Assembly (NCBI GenBank): GCA_022448105.1
Contig: JAKVAV010000009.1
Location: forward strand, 30,040 to 87,160
Source: Flavobacteriales bacterium
GTDB lineage: Bacteria; Bacteroidota; Bacteroidia; Flavobacteriales_D; Cryomorphaceae
Reading direction: 5' to 3'
Length of the DNA: 57,121 nucleotides
Shown here: one piece after another, positions 1-7,775 of the stretch
How positions within the stretch are numbered: position 1 is the stretch's first letter
Layout of the letters: each line of letters begins with the position of its first letter
The notes under the pieces: model-generated
Seen by the model: only the letters and a program-made list of their open reading frames with translations
What the model was told of the DNA's origin: nothing
Databases searched by the model: none
Program-made: the position numbers and the translations under genes

Positions 1-41
1 CGTATGTTCGAAAGTAAAGTTAGCATAGTGATAAATTCATT

Positions 42-60
42 TTGCGTATTTTACACGCAA
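42..60. promoter_or_regulatory. Inverted repeat upstream of the copper ATPase gene
   Basis: The arms TTGCGT (42-47) and ACGCAA (55-60) are exact reverse complements separated by seven bases, about 95 bases upstream of the copper ATPase start. This could be an operator or the end of an upstream gene's terminator. No T-run follows on either strand, so an operator is slightly more likely. No regulator gene is visible nearby. The assignment is weak. Confidence 0.25.
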
Positions 61-153
61 GTATAATGCCAAAACTATCGAATTGTTTAGAAAGCTCTCA
101 TAAAATACCCACTGATCATTAACTATTGATTGTTTAAGCAGTACTTTTATGCG

Positions 154-2247
154 ATGTCTGAAAATGAGATTACACTCAAAGTAGAGGGCATGACTTGCTC
201 CAACTGTGCCGCGGGAATTTCTAAATCCTTGAAGAAGAATGGATTTAAAAATACCCATGCCAGTTTCAGCGAGGGAGAAGTATCTTTTGCATTAAACGGA
301 AACCAGACTAAGGAAGAGGCCATAGATCAGATCAAAAGCCTTGGCTACAAGATCGTGGAAGCAGATTTGGCCAAAGATTCTAGACTTAGCCAAATCGAAA
401 GGAAATTTCTATTCTCGCTGTTGTTCTCGCTACCTCTCCTGCTCCATATGTTTGTAGGAAAAGACTCGTGGCTCAACCTCCCAATGGTCCAAATCACATT
501 AGCGACACCGGTATTCCTCCTTGGACTTGCACACTTTGGGAAATCCGCATGGGGAAGTATCAAAGGCGGCATGGCCAATATGGATGTGCTGATTTTTGTG
601 GGGTCTTCCTCAGCTTTCGTATACAGTCTAGTGGGAACGCTTCTCTCTTGGGGCTCTCCTCAAGTTCACCAATATATGTTTTTTGAAACTGCTGCTATGA
701 TCGTCACGGTGGTGCTCATGGGAAACGTAATCGAGCAGAGAGCCGTAAAGAAGACTTCCGAACAGCTAGGTGAATTAACAAAGCTACAAACCTCGGTCGC
801 CAGAATTGTGATGCGACTTGGAAAGAAAGAGAAGTTCTTCGAAACAGAACCAAAGAATGTAAAGCTCAATGATGAACTTCAAATCAATGAGGGCGAACAT
901 GTACCTGTAGACGGGGTCATCATTTCTGGTGAGGCCCAAGTCGATGAATCAGCCATTACCGGTGAGAGCGAATTAATTTCCAAATCTAAGGGTGACACCC
1001 TATTCTCGGGAACTACATTATTCTCAGGTAATTGCCGTGTAAAAGCATTAGCGCGGGCCAAGGATTCAACACTGGAAAAGATTATCGACTTGGTAAAGCG
1101 CGCTCGGCGGGATCAACCAGCCATTCAGATTCTGGGAGACAAGGTGAGCTCGATTTTCGTTCCTGTGGTACTCGGGATTTCTTCACTGACCTTCATCGTG
1201 AGCTATTTAATTTTTGACTTGAGTCTGACCACCACCATCATGAACTCCATCGCCGTCCTAGTTATATCTTGTCCTTGTGCCATGGGATTAGCAACGCCCA
1301 CGGCAGTGGTTGCAGGAATAGGGAAAGCAGCCAAAAAGGGTATCTTGATAAAAGGAGGAAGTACTTTAGAAAGATTGGCTAAAGCGGAGATTGCGATATT
1401 TGATAAAACGGGAACGCTAACCACAGGAAACTTTGCCTTTCAATTCGAAGAAAACCAATTAGGAGATAGAGCTCAACGCCTCATAAAGTCTCTCGAAGCT
1501 CATTCTTCCCATCCGCTGGCACGGTCTTTTACCAGTTTCTTGAGGGATTATGAACCGGTAGAATTGAAGGCGGTAGTTGAGAAGAAGGGGCGAGGTATGT
1601 CTGCGGAAACTATTGATGGAGAACAGGTCTTTTTTGGAATTGACACGAAAGAAGAAAGCGATCTTGTCTTGGAACTTGACAATACTCCTGTTTGTCGTGT
1701 GAATGTGAAAGATAAGTTGAAGCACGGGGCTAGGGAAATGATCAAGTATTTTCATGACACTGGGATCAAGACGATCATCTTATCCGGAGATAGAGAAGAA
1801 AAGGTGGTTCAAGCGGCAGAATCACTTGCAATAGAAGAGTTTCATTTCCGTATGAGACCCGAAGAAAAACTTGAATTCATCCAGTCATTATCTGAAAACA
1901 AGAATGTTATTATGGTAGGTGATGGCATCAATGACGGTCCGGCGCTTTCTCTGGCTCAGGTGGGAATATCTCATGGTGGGGCTAGCTCTTTAGCTATCGA
2001 CTCGGCTAGAGTAGTACTGATGAGATCTGATGAAATGGATGCGCTGATTGATGCGGTGAAGGTTTCTAAAGAGACCTATAAGACGATCAAACAAAACCTA
2101 TTCTGGGCTTTCTTCTACAATATCCTGGCCATTCCGGTAGCGGCAGTTGGATTACTTAATCCAATGATTGCTGCATTATCAATGGCATTCTCCGATGTGA
2201 TTGTTATTGGTAATTCCCTGCGATTGAAGATTCGGAGCCTAAAGTAG
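154..2247 (+). CDS. copA: Heavy-metal (copper-type) P1B ATPase, CopA-like
   Basis: Inner-membrane P-type ATPase that probably exports Cu(I), about 697 residues. One N-terminal HMA domain carries the metal site GMTCSNC (Cys15 and Cys18). The usual P1B series follows in order: TGES near 269-272 (actuator), the membrane CPC motif near 373, phosphorylated Asp417 in DKTGT, HP near 453, and GDGIND near 589-594. The frame stays open to a TTG at 130, but the ATG at 154 puts the HMA domain at the usual distance from the N terminus and is preferred. The last membrane segment reads MAFSD where many copper pumps have MAxSS, so strict Cu(I) selectivity is not certain. It is a single gene convergent with the bshB1 run; no ccoN/O or copper chaperone is adjacent. 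Confidence 0.93.
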   Translation: MSENEITLKVEGMTCSNCAAGISKSLKKNGFKNTHASFSEGEVSFALNGNQTKEEAIDQIKSLGYKIVEADLAKDSRLSQIERKFLFSLLFSLPLLLHMFVGKDSWLNLPMVQITLATPVFLLGLAHFGKSAWGSIKGGMANMDVLIFVGSSSAFVYSLVGTLLSWGSPQVHQYMFFETAAMIVTVVLMGNVIEQRAVKKTSEQLGELTKLQTSVARIVMRLGKKEKFFETEPKNVKLNDELQINEGEHVPVDGVIISGEAQVDESAITGESELISKSKGDTLFSGTTLFSGNCRVKALARAKDSTLEKIIDLVKRARRDQPAIQILGDKVSSIFVPVVLGISSLTFIVSYLIFDLSLTTTIMNSIAVLVISCPCAMGLATPTAVVAGIGKAAKKGILIKGGSTLERLAKAEIAIFDKTGTLTTGNFAFQFEENQLGDRAQRLIKSLEAHSSHPLARSFTSFLRDYEPVELKAVVEKKGRGMSAETIDGEQVFFGIDTKEESDLVLELDNTPVCRVNVKDKLKHGAREMIKYFHDTGIKTIILSGDREEKVVQAAESLAIEEFHFRMRPEEKLEFIQSLSENKNVIMVGDGINDGPALSLAQVGISHGGASSLAIDSARVVLMRSDEMDALIDAVKVSKETYKTIKQNLFWAFFYNILAIPVAAVGLLNPMIAALSMAFSDVIVIGNSLRLKIRSLK

Positions 2248-2662
2248 TTTGGATGTAAGTGTTTTCCTGCTTTCGCAAAAATGTCAAAAAGATGACGATA
2301 CTGCTAATCTCATCTCTTGATGTTTCAATTACAGTTCAAACCAAATCAGCAGGATCTTATTAAAAGGAGAACAAAGGCATGAAGATGTTAAATAATTCTG
2401 CCTAAGATTCTAATGTTTGAATGAAGATCCCTTTGAATTTATGACTTTTAAGAGCATAAATATTTACTATCACACAAGAATTCTTGGATGTGCAGTTAAA
2501 TCAACGTTTATGGAGTCCAAATAAATCTTTATGATCAGAGCAAAAGCGCTGAGCTGATTAAGATTCAACAAGCGTGACGCTTAATACTTTTAATACTGGT
2601 GAATGAAACTGTGAAGGCCCATAGTAGATTCCTGATTTTGCAGGAACAGCAAGGTATGAAGC
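2248..2662. other. 415-base non-coding gap between convergent genes
   Basis: This AT-rich stretch between the stops of the copper ATPase and bshB1 has no open frame of useful length and no tRNA-like fold that I could build. It holds two weak hairpins: AAGCG-TGA-CGCTT at 2570-2582, and TTCCTG-ATTTTG-CAGGAA at 2629-2646, about 17 bases past the bshB1 stop. Neither has a proper T-run. They may assist termination or mRNA 3'-end stability. Nothing else is recognised here. Confidence 0.5.
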
Positions 2663-3385
2663 TTAAGACAGTTGGTTCAAATCGCTGATACCAATCGTTC
2701 GCTCGACGGTGAATCCCTCACCGTATTTCACACCGATTGTTCGACCAAAATCACGGGCTCGTGATTCCAAAAAAGACATAAACTCTGGAGACGATATTGG
2801 AGTCTGTGGCTCATCCTTTTCCTTTTCTACGAAAAACTGACTTTTAAAAGCCTCAATGGATTTCAATTTTTTCGACCACTCTTGGGTAATATCAACAATG
2901 AAATCAGGCTCTATATAGCGATCCTGAATAATATGATATACCGCCCTAGGTCTCCATGCTAGTTGTTCTTCACCGTCCTTCCCAATCGTTTTGATGGCTC
3001 TCAAACCGCTCAAGAAGCAAGATTTCGATGTGAGTTCTGATCCCATTCCATGATCGGGATGCCTGTCCCTAATCGCATTGGTTATGACTATATCTGGTTG
3101 GTACTTTCTGATAAAAGGAATGATGACCATCTGCTGCTCTTTTACATTATTCAAAAAGCCGTCTGGCAACTCAGCATTTTCCCTGATGCTTAGCCCGATG
3201 ATCGCAGAAGCTTTGGCAGCTTCTCTTGCGCGAATTTCGGGTGTACCTCGAGTTCCCAGTTCGCCTCTAGTGAGATCGATAATTCCCACTTTCTTTCCCT
3301 GCTTAATTGATTTTATCAAAGTTCCTGAAGCGCTAAGCTCAAGGTCATCTGGGTGGGCAACGATGGCTAAGATGTCTAATTTCAT
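2663..3385 (-). CDS. bshB1: Bacillithiol biosynthesis deacetylase BshB1 (PIG-L family)
   Basis: Zinc-dependent deacetylase of the LmbE/PIG-L fold, 240 residues. In bacillithiol synthesis it removes the acetyl group from GlcNAc-malate to give GlcN-malate. The metal motif AHPDDLE is at residues 10-16, and the second His motif RHPDH is near 108-112. The overall pattern matches the BshB1 group used by Bacteroidota. Its start overlaps the end of maf by four bases (ATGA), which indicates translational coupling. bshA and bshC are not in the window. A mycothiol-type or general PIG-L deacetylase is less likely. Confidence 0.88.
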   Translation of the reverse strand: MKLDILAIVAHPDDLELSASGTLIKSIKQGKKVGIIDLTRGELGTRGTPEIRAREAAKASAIIGLSIRENAELPDGFLNNVKEQQMVIIPFIRKYQPDIVITNAIRDRHPDHGMGSELTSKSCFLSGLRAIKTIGKDGEEQLAWRPRAVYHIIQDRYIEPDFIVDITQEWSKKLKSIEAFKSQFFVEKEKDEPQTPISSPEFMSFLESRARDFGRTIGVKYGEGFTVERTIGISDLNQLS

Positions 3386-3978
3386 AAATCAATAAATTTG
3401 AAAAGCTCGGTGTAAAAGAGTCTGGTTGGAAAACCCATGACATTGTAAAAAGAGCCTTCTATTTTTTCAATCCCGACATAACCAATCCATTCCTGAATAC
3501 CGTAAGCACCGGCCTTATCAAAAGGTTTGTACTGGTCAACATACCACTCTATGGCTTGATGATCTACATTTCCAAACTTAACTTTCGTCGTTTCGGAGAC
3601 CAGAACTTGATGCGATTGTGAGGTTAAACAGATGGCAGTAATCACTTGGTGGGATCTGCCTTCCAATTCGGTTATCATTTCTATGGCTTCTTTCCTTTTC
3701 TGCGGTTTATTAAACACTCGGTCTCCGAGCCAAACTACGGTATCAGAAGTGACCAAAATTTCTTTATTGGATAAATCTTCTTTAAAGGCACTTGCCTTTA
3801 GCTGAGCTAAAAAAAGTGGGATTTCCTCTGCAGTTAGATCTTCACTAAAATCCTCGTTCACATCTTTGGTGCGCACCTCAAAAGGAATTCCCAATCCTTT
3901 CATTAGCTCCTGACGTCTGGGAGACTTCGAAGCGAGTATGATTTTATGTCCTTTTAAATTAGGATAAGTCACTGGCAT
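3382..3978 (-). CDS. maf: Maf-family nucleoside triphosphate pyrophosphatase
   Basis: Cytoplasmic house-cleaning pyrophosphatase that hydrolyses non-canonical or surplus NTPs (dTTP/UTP type), 198 residues. The N-terminal signature ILASKSPRRQEL at about 13-24 and the TSDTVVW segment near 96-102 with its catalytic Asp are typical of the family. The length is normal. It overlaps the end of the prenyltransferase gene by 20 bases and bshB1 by four, so it sits in the middle of a coupled run. The exact substrate (UTP/dTTP or m7GTP) cannot be read from the sequence. Confidence 0.9.
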   Translation of the reverse strand: MPVTYPNLKGHKIILASKSPRRQELMKGLGIPFEVRTKDVNEDFSEDLTAEEIPLFLAQLKASAFKEDLSNKEILVTSDTVVWLGDRVFNKPQKRKEAIEMITELEGRSHQVITAICLTSQSHQVLVSETTKVKFGNVDHQAIEWYVDQYKPFDKAGAYGIQEWIGYVGIEKIEGSFYNVMGFPTRLFYTELFKFIDL

Positions 3979-4942
3979 AATAGATAAAATAATGAGCGAT
4001 GCTATACATCAGGCCGCCAAACATAGCCAGTTTTGTCAAATTACTGGCTTTCAGAAACCCCTGTCTTTCCAAAGATTTATGACTCAACCAAACAGATCCA
4101 ACTAGAGGAACAAGAACAGCTATTATCAAATAGCCCAGCGAATAGTAGTCACTGATTACTTCTTGCTGAACTGTAAAGAGTAAAATAATCGTAATTGTGA
4201 TCAGTACATTGACCACCCATTTCGAATTGTTGATTCCTATCACAGTAGGGAGTGTTCGGGCTCCTTGTTTGGAATCTCCTTTTACATCGGCCATGTCCTT
4301 TTGAATCTCGCGAGCAAGATTGAGAAGGAAGGCGAATCCAGAGTAACCAGCTAGGAAGTAGAACATCCATTTGAAATAAAGCGATGGGTCTTCACCAGGT
4401 TTTTGGGCTTTGAAAAACTCAACCACCTCTTTACCATAGGCATCGATGAGGAGGGGCACCTCATAAATCCCGACGAGCAATGGAATCAAACCAGTCAAAA
4501 AAGCAATAAGCACGTTCCCAATTATCAGGTCTTTTTTGAACTGTACGCTATAAAACCAGAGACTTGCGGCAGCGAAAAAACTCACAACACTCAACTTCCA
4601 TTTCCCCAAAGAATAAGCTAGATAGAAGATTAATGCAAAACCTAAAATATTCAGTATTTGATAGATCGTCATGGCCGTTTTTTCACTGATGTGAACCCCA
4701 ACGATTCTCTTTGAGGACTTATTTACTTGATCAATTTCTTGATCGAAATAGTCATTAATAATGTTTCCGGCAGCTCCTATGAGGATTGTGCTAATGACGA
4801 GCATGGCGAATTGCCCTAAGGAGAGTTGCAGTTCAAAACCATTTACGGCAACCAACGGGCGAAGAACAAAATACCTCATCAAAGTCATGGTGACCGCAAT
4901 GAGCAAAAGGTTTATGGGTCTTACGAGTTTTAGCAGGTGCAA
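3959..4942 (-). CDS. UbiA-family prenyltransferase (geranylgeranylglycerol-phosphate geranylgeranyltransferase-like)
   Basis: Polytopic inner-membrane prenyltransferase of 327 residues with about eight hydrophobic segments. The two Asp-rich, Mg-binding motifs of the superfamily are present: NDYFDQEID near residues 63-71, and DMADVKGD near 217-224. In Bacteroidota this subgroup is usually annotated as the enzyme that adds a second geranylgeranyl chain to geranylgeranylglyceryl phosphate, an archaeal-type ether-lipid step. Its physiological product in these bacteria is not settled. Menaquinone (MenA) or heme O synthesis are alternatives, but no ubiquinone, menaquinone or heme A gene is adjacent. 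It sits 31 bases downstream of the beta-lactamase-fold gene. Confidence 0.8.
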   Translation of the reverse strand: MHLLKLVRPINLLLIAVTMTLMRYFVLRPLVAVNGFELQLSLGQFAMLVISTILIGAAGNIINDYFDQEIDQVNKSSKRIVGVHISEKTAMTIYQILNILGFALIFYLAYSLGKWKLSVVSFFAAASLWFYSVQFKKDLIIGNVLIAFLTGLIPLLVGIYEVPLLIDAYGKEVVEFFKAQKPGEDPSLYFKWMFYFLAGYSGFAFLLNLAREIQKDMADVKGDSKQGARTLPTVIGINNSKWVVNVLITITIILLFTVQQEVISDYYSLGYLIIAVLVPLVGSVWLSHKSLERQGFLKASNLTKLAMFGGLMYSIAHYFIYYASDLS

Positions 4943-4973
4943 AAGCTAGATTGTTTTTGAATTATTTTCTAAG

Positions 4974-6461
4974 TCAATTCATTTCAGCATTGAATATACC
5001 AGCAGCATCACTCTCTAAAAAGTGGTTAACTATATCGACATAACCTTCAGTACCATTATCGCTATTGGTAAAAATTATCAGTCCTTTATCTACGTCGGGT
5101 AAAATAAAAGCGATGCAATGCACTCCAATATCATCTCCTCCGTGCACAATTGCAAAGTGACCATCTTCGTTGATCTGCTCATCAATCCACCATCCTAATC
5201 CGAAGTGTTTGAAATTGGACACCCTAACCTGATCAGCAACCATTTCACTTTGGAGTTCGAGAGATAAATTAGCCCCGTGCAAGACGTAATGTACAAATTT
5301 GGAGTAATCGCCAATGGTTGTGAGGAGATCGTCTGCGCCATTTGGCTCATAGAACTTGCCATAATCATACAAAGTTCCATCTTCCTTATGCCAATCGGCA
5401 AGGGGCAATTCATCAAAAGATGTTCTCCACACAAAGGAAGTATTGGACATCTCTAATGGTGTAAAAATGAGATCCTCGGCTAAGGCCTGAAAACTTTTCT
5501 CAAATATTGATTCTAATGCCCTGCGGAGCAGGTCGTAACCCTCTCCTGAGTACTGATATTTTTCTCCTGGATCAAACTCAAAAAAGTCCAGATCATGAGA
5601 TTCATCGTCAAGCCAGTTTGGAAGACCAGTTTGGTGGCTCAATATATGCCTCAAGGTTAGTTGCTCGTAGTTGCGATTTTGCGAAAGCTTTGGGTCAGAA
5701 TAGTATTCTGAAAAAGGCTGATCTAATTTCAAAAAACCTTGATCGACTAATTTTAGTGCGACTAATGCCGTAATCGGTTTTGCCAATGAGGCAACATTCC
5801 AAATTGTATTTAAGGAAAACTGATCCTCTACGTTAGGTTGACTGAAAACACTTGTCTGACGAACAAGACCATTTTCGATATACCCTATTGCAACCGAAGG
5901 GATCCCTCTTTCCGATAACCACTGACCGGTGATTTCATTGTCAATAAAGAGACCGTCTTCAGTATTTTTTTTGAAAAAGTCTAGATGATCATAACTCAAA
6001 ACTGAGGTTAACCTCCACTCCTCAGATTCTTTCATCCAAACATGAGTAAACCTAGCCTGACTAGTAAGGTGACTTTGATTTTCATCTTCTAGTCCATAAA
6101 AAGTATGCCGACCAGTCTGAACAGCACCGTATAGTTTCCCGTTCCTTTTTAGTGGATAAATGGCCACCGATCCTTTATCCAATACTCTAAACGCCTTGTA
6201 GGAAAGGTTGCACACACCATTTTGAATACCATTGACAAACTCGCTTTTAGACTCCGTAATCCCCACCTGGTCGTGGTAAGAAATGAAATGGTCACTTATT
6301 TTATCCTGCAGAGCACTCGTATCGCAACCATTGAATCCGACGGCAAAGAGAAGACTATCAGCAGTCTGGATTTGCCGAAAGAGTACATCGGACTTATTAA
6401 TTTGGGAAAAGGCGGTAATTACATATAGAATTAATGTTGTTGATAGAAGCCTAGCTTTCAT
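4974..6461 (-). CDS. Secreted DUF4440 (NTF2-like) / class C beta-lactamase-fold serine hydrolase fusion
   Basis: Predicted exported protein of about 495 residues with two domains. An N-terminal signal peptide (about 1-20, ending near AFSQ) is followed by an NTF2/DUF4440-like domain (about 25-150) and then a beta-lactamase/esterase domain. The hydrolase has SLAK (Ser225 and Lys228), YSG near Tyr304, and HGG near 440, matching the class C SxxK, YxN and KTG-equivalent positions. The GTG at 6485 is in frame, but the ATG at 6461 gives a clean signal peptide and is preferred. The substrate is unknown: a D-amino peptide, ester or lactone are all possible. True antibiotic resistance is unlikely for this fold variant. 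Confidence 0.8.
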   Translation of the reverse strand: MKARLLSTTLILYVITAFSQINKSDVLFRQIQTADSLLFAVGFNGCDTSALQDKISDHFISYHDQVGITESKSEFVNGIQNGVCNLSYKAFRVLDKGSVAIYPLKRNGKLYGAVQTGRHTFYGLEDENQSHLTSQARFTHVWMKESEEWRLTSVLSYDHLDFFKKNTEDGLFIDNEITGQWLSERGIPSVAIGYIENGLVRQTSVFSQPNVEDQFSLNTIWNVASLAKPITALVALKLVDQGFLKLDQPFSEYYSDPKLSQNRNYEQLTLRHILSHQTGLPNWLDDESHDLDFFEFDPGEKYQYSGEGYDLLRRALESIFEKSFQALAEDLIFTPLEMSNTSFVWRTSFDELPLADWHKEDGTLYDYGKFYEPNGADDLLTTIGDYSKFVHYVLHGANLSLELQSEMVADQVRVSNFKHFGLGWWIDEQINEDGHFAIVHGGDDIGVHCIAFILPDVDKGLIIFTNSDNGTEGYVDIVNHFLESDAAGIFNAEMN

Positions 6462-6481
6462 TTGTTGCGATTTCCATGAGA

Positions 6482-7006
6482 TCACCAGTCCAAAGCGTCC
6501 TCATCGAACCATTTGCCTTGAACTTTCAGCGTTTGTTCGATAACATCTCTCACACATCCTTGACCGCCCTTCTTCACTGAGACGTAATCGCATATTTTTT
6601 TGACTTCTTCTGCGGCATCTGCTGGGCAAGTGGCCACACCGGATTTTTCCAAAACTTTAAAGTCTGGTATATCGTCGCCCATATAAAGCACTTCCTGAGG
6701 ATTGAGATTATGATCTGAAAGGTACTGATCGTATACCTTCTCCTTGTTGTGACTGGATAAAAAGACATCTTTGACTCCCAGCCCTTCCAAACCCGCTTTT
6801 ACATCGACAGAATTACCCCCTGTAATTACGACAAGTCGATACTCTTTCTTTACGGCATATTGCACCGCATAGCTATCCTTGGAATTCATCCTTCTCACAA
6901 ATTGCCCACCGGGCATTACAAGGACTACCCCATCGGTAAACACGCCATCCACATCGAATATAAAAGTGGTGATTTGAGGAAGGAGTTCTTTATAGCTTTT
7001 GTTCAT
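6482..7006 (-). CDS. kdsC: KDO 8-phosphate phosphatase (KdsC-type HAD hydrolase)
   Basis: Tetrameric C0-type HAD phosphatase of about 174 residues that converts KDO 8-phosphate to KDO for lipopolysaccharide core synthesis. The nucleophile motif FDVDGVFTDG lies near residues 17-26, the Thr motif is in VVITGG, and the acidic pair is in YMGDDIPD near 109-116. The ATG at 7006 is chosen over the one at 7027 because it gives the usual short N terminus and a smaller overlap with the DUF2520 gene. In Bacteroidota this gene commonly lies beside maf and the UbiA prenyltransferase, as here. The related sugar phosphatases of the KdsC/NeuA tail type cannot be excluded. Confidence 0.87.
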   Translation of the reverse strand: MNKSYKELLPQITTFIFDVDGVFTDGVVLVMPGGQFVRRMNSKDSYAVQYAVKKEYRLVVITGGNSVDVKAGLEGLGVKDVFLSSHNKEKVYDQYLSDHNLNPQEVLYMGDDIPDFKVLEKSGVATCPADAAEEVKKICDYVSVKKGGQGCVRDVIEQTLKVQGKWFDEDALDW

Positions 7007-7775
7007 GTGCTCGATCGTAAATTTCATTAGTCAGCAAGTCATAAATCACCCGATAGGAATTATCATTTCCAAGGAGCTCCCGGTGTGTCGCTATGGTTTT
7101 CCGGTCGCCTCTTGCCGCTGGTCCAGTTTGACTAATTCCCGCTGGCTGCATGAGAATCTTATTGGCAGTTTCCAAAATGAGTGGATGTAAAATTGACCTA
7201 TCAATTTCTGCTTTTTCAAGCAATTCTTCCGAGAGCTCAAACATCAAATTAGCAAAATTATTGGCAAATACAGCAGCAAGATGAAGGCTCTTTCTCTGCT
7301 CACTACTCAAGATAAATATCCTTTCGGAAAGCCTTTCTGCCAATTGGCCCAATCCATTGAGATCTTTATCGCTTTCTGCCTCAAGGCAGAAGGGGACATT
7401 CTCCCAAACGATTTGCTTATCCATCGAAAAACTCTGAAGTGGATAGAAAACAGCTCTTCGATTCTTTTCATCTATAGCCTGCAAAGGCACAGCACCAGAA
7501 GTATGAGCCACTAAACCAGAATTGTTTGGGTTGAGCTGAGCAGATACCTCAGCCACCGCATCATCAGACACGGTGAGCAAAATCAGATCAGCATGAATTA
7601 CGGACGACAAATCAGCAATGACTTGAGTATTTAGCTTAGCGGCTAGCACTTCAGCTTCTTTTGCATTCCTGCCGAATACGCTAGCTATCCCGACGTTATT
7701 CTCTTTTAAAGCAGCTCCTAGTTGATGTGCTACCCGTCCAGTGCCAATCAGGGCAACGGATTTAAACTGACTCAT
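6990..7775 (-). CDS. DUF2520 Rossmann-fold dehydrogenase-like protein
   Basis: NAD(P)-binding protein of 261 residues. The N-terminal Rossmann motif is GTGRVAHQLG (about 11-20). A second helical domain contains the conserved FANNFANLM (about 170-178) and a GPAARGD segment near 223-229. This layout resembles F420-dependent NADP oxidoreductases and ketopantoate reductases, but the family has no assigned reaction. It overlaps ccmF by four bases and kdsC by 17, so it is co-expressed with both. A reductase or scaffold role is only a guess. Confidence 0.83.
   Translation of the reverse strand: MSQFKSVALIGTGRVAHQLGAALKENNVGIASVFGRNAKEAEVLAAKLNTQVIADLSSVIHADLILLTVSDDAVAEVSAQLNPNNSGLVAHTSGAVPLQAIDEKNRRAVFYPLQSFSMDKQIVWENVPFCLEAESDKDLNGLGQLAERLSERIFILSSEQRKSLHLAAVFANNFANLMFELSEELLEKAEIDRSILHPLILETANKILMQPAGISQTGPAARGDRKTIATHRELLGNDNSYRVIYDLLTNEIYDRAHEQKL

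Noticed and set aside
130..153. TTG at 130 as the start of the copper ATPase
   Set aside because: The extra eight residues precede the HMA domain without similarity, and the ATG at 154 gives the usual distance to the metal motif.
2379..2405. Eight-codon open frame with an AGGAGA-like sequence upstream
   Set aside because: It is too short and has no conservation evidence or context; purine-rich upstream sequence occurs by chance in AT-rich gaps.
2629..2646. Hairpin TTCCTG/CAGGAA as a terminator of bshB1
   Set aside because: No T-run follows on the minus strand, so it was only noted as a weak hairpin in the gap entry.
2674..2683. GGTTCAAATC, identical to a tRNA T-loop consensus
   Set aside because: It lies in the last codons of bshB1 (encoding SDLNQ) and no acceptor, D or anticodon stem can be formed around it.
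6482..7006. KdsC-type phosphatase as the missing GmhB of the sugar cassette
   Set aside because: It is 36 kb away and in a different run, and it matches the KDO 8-phosphate phosphatase type of HAD fold, not GmhB.
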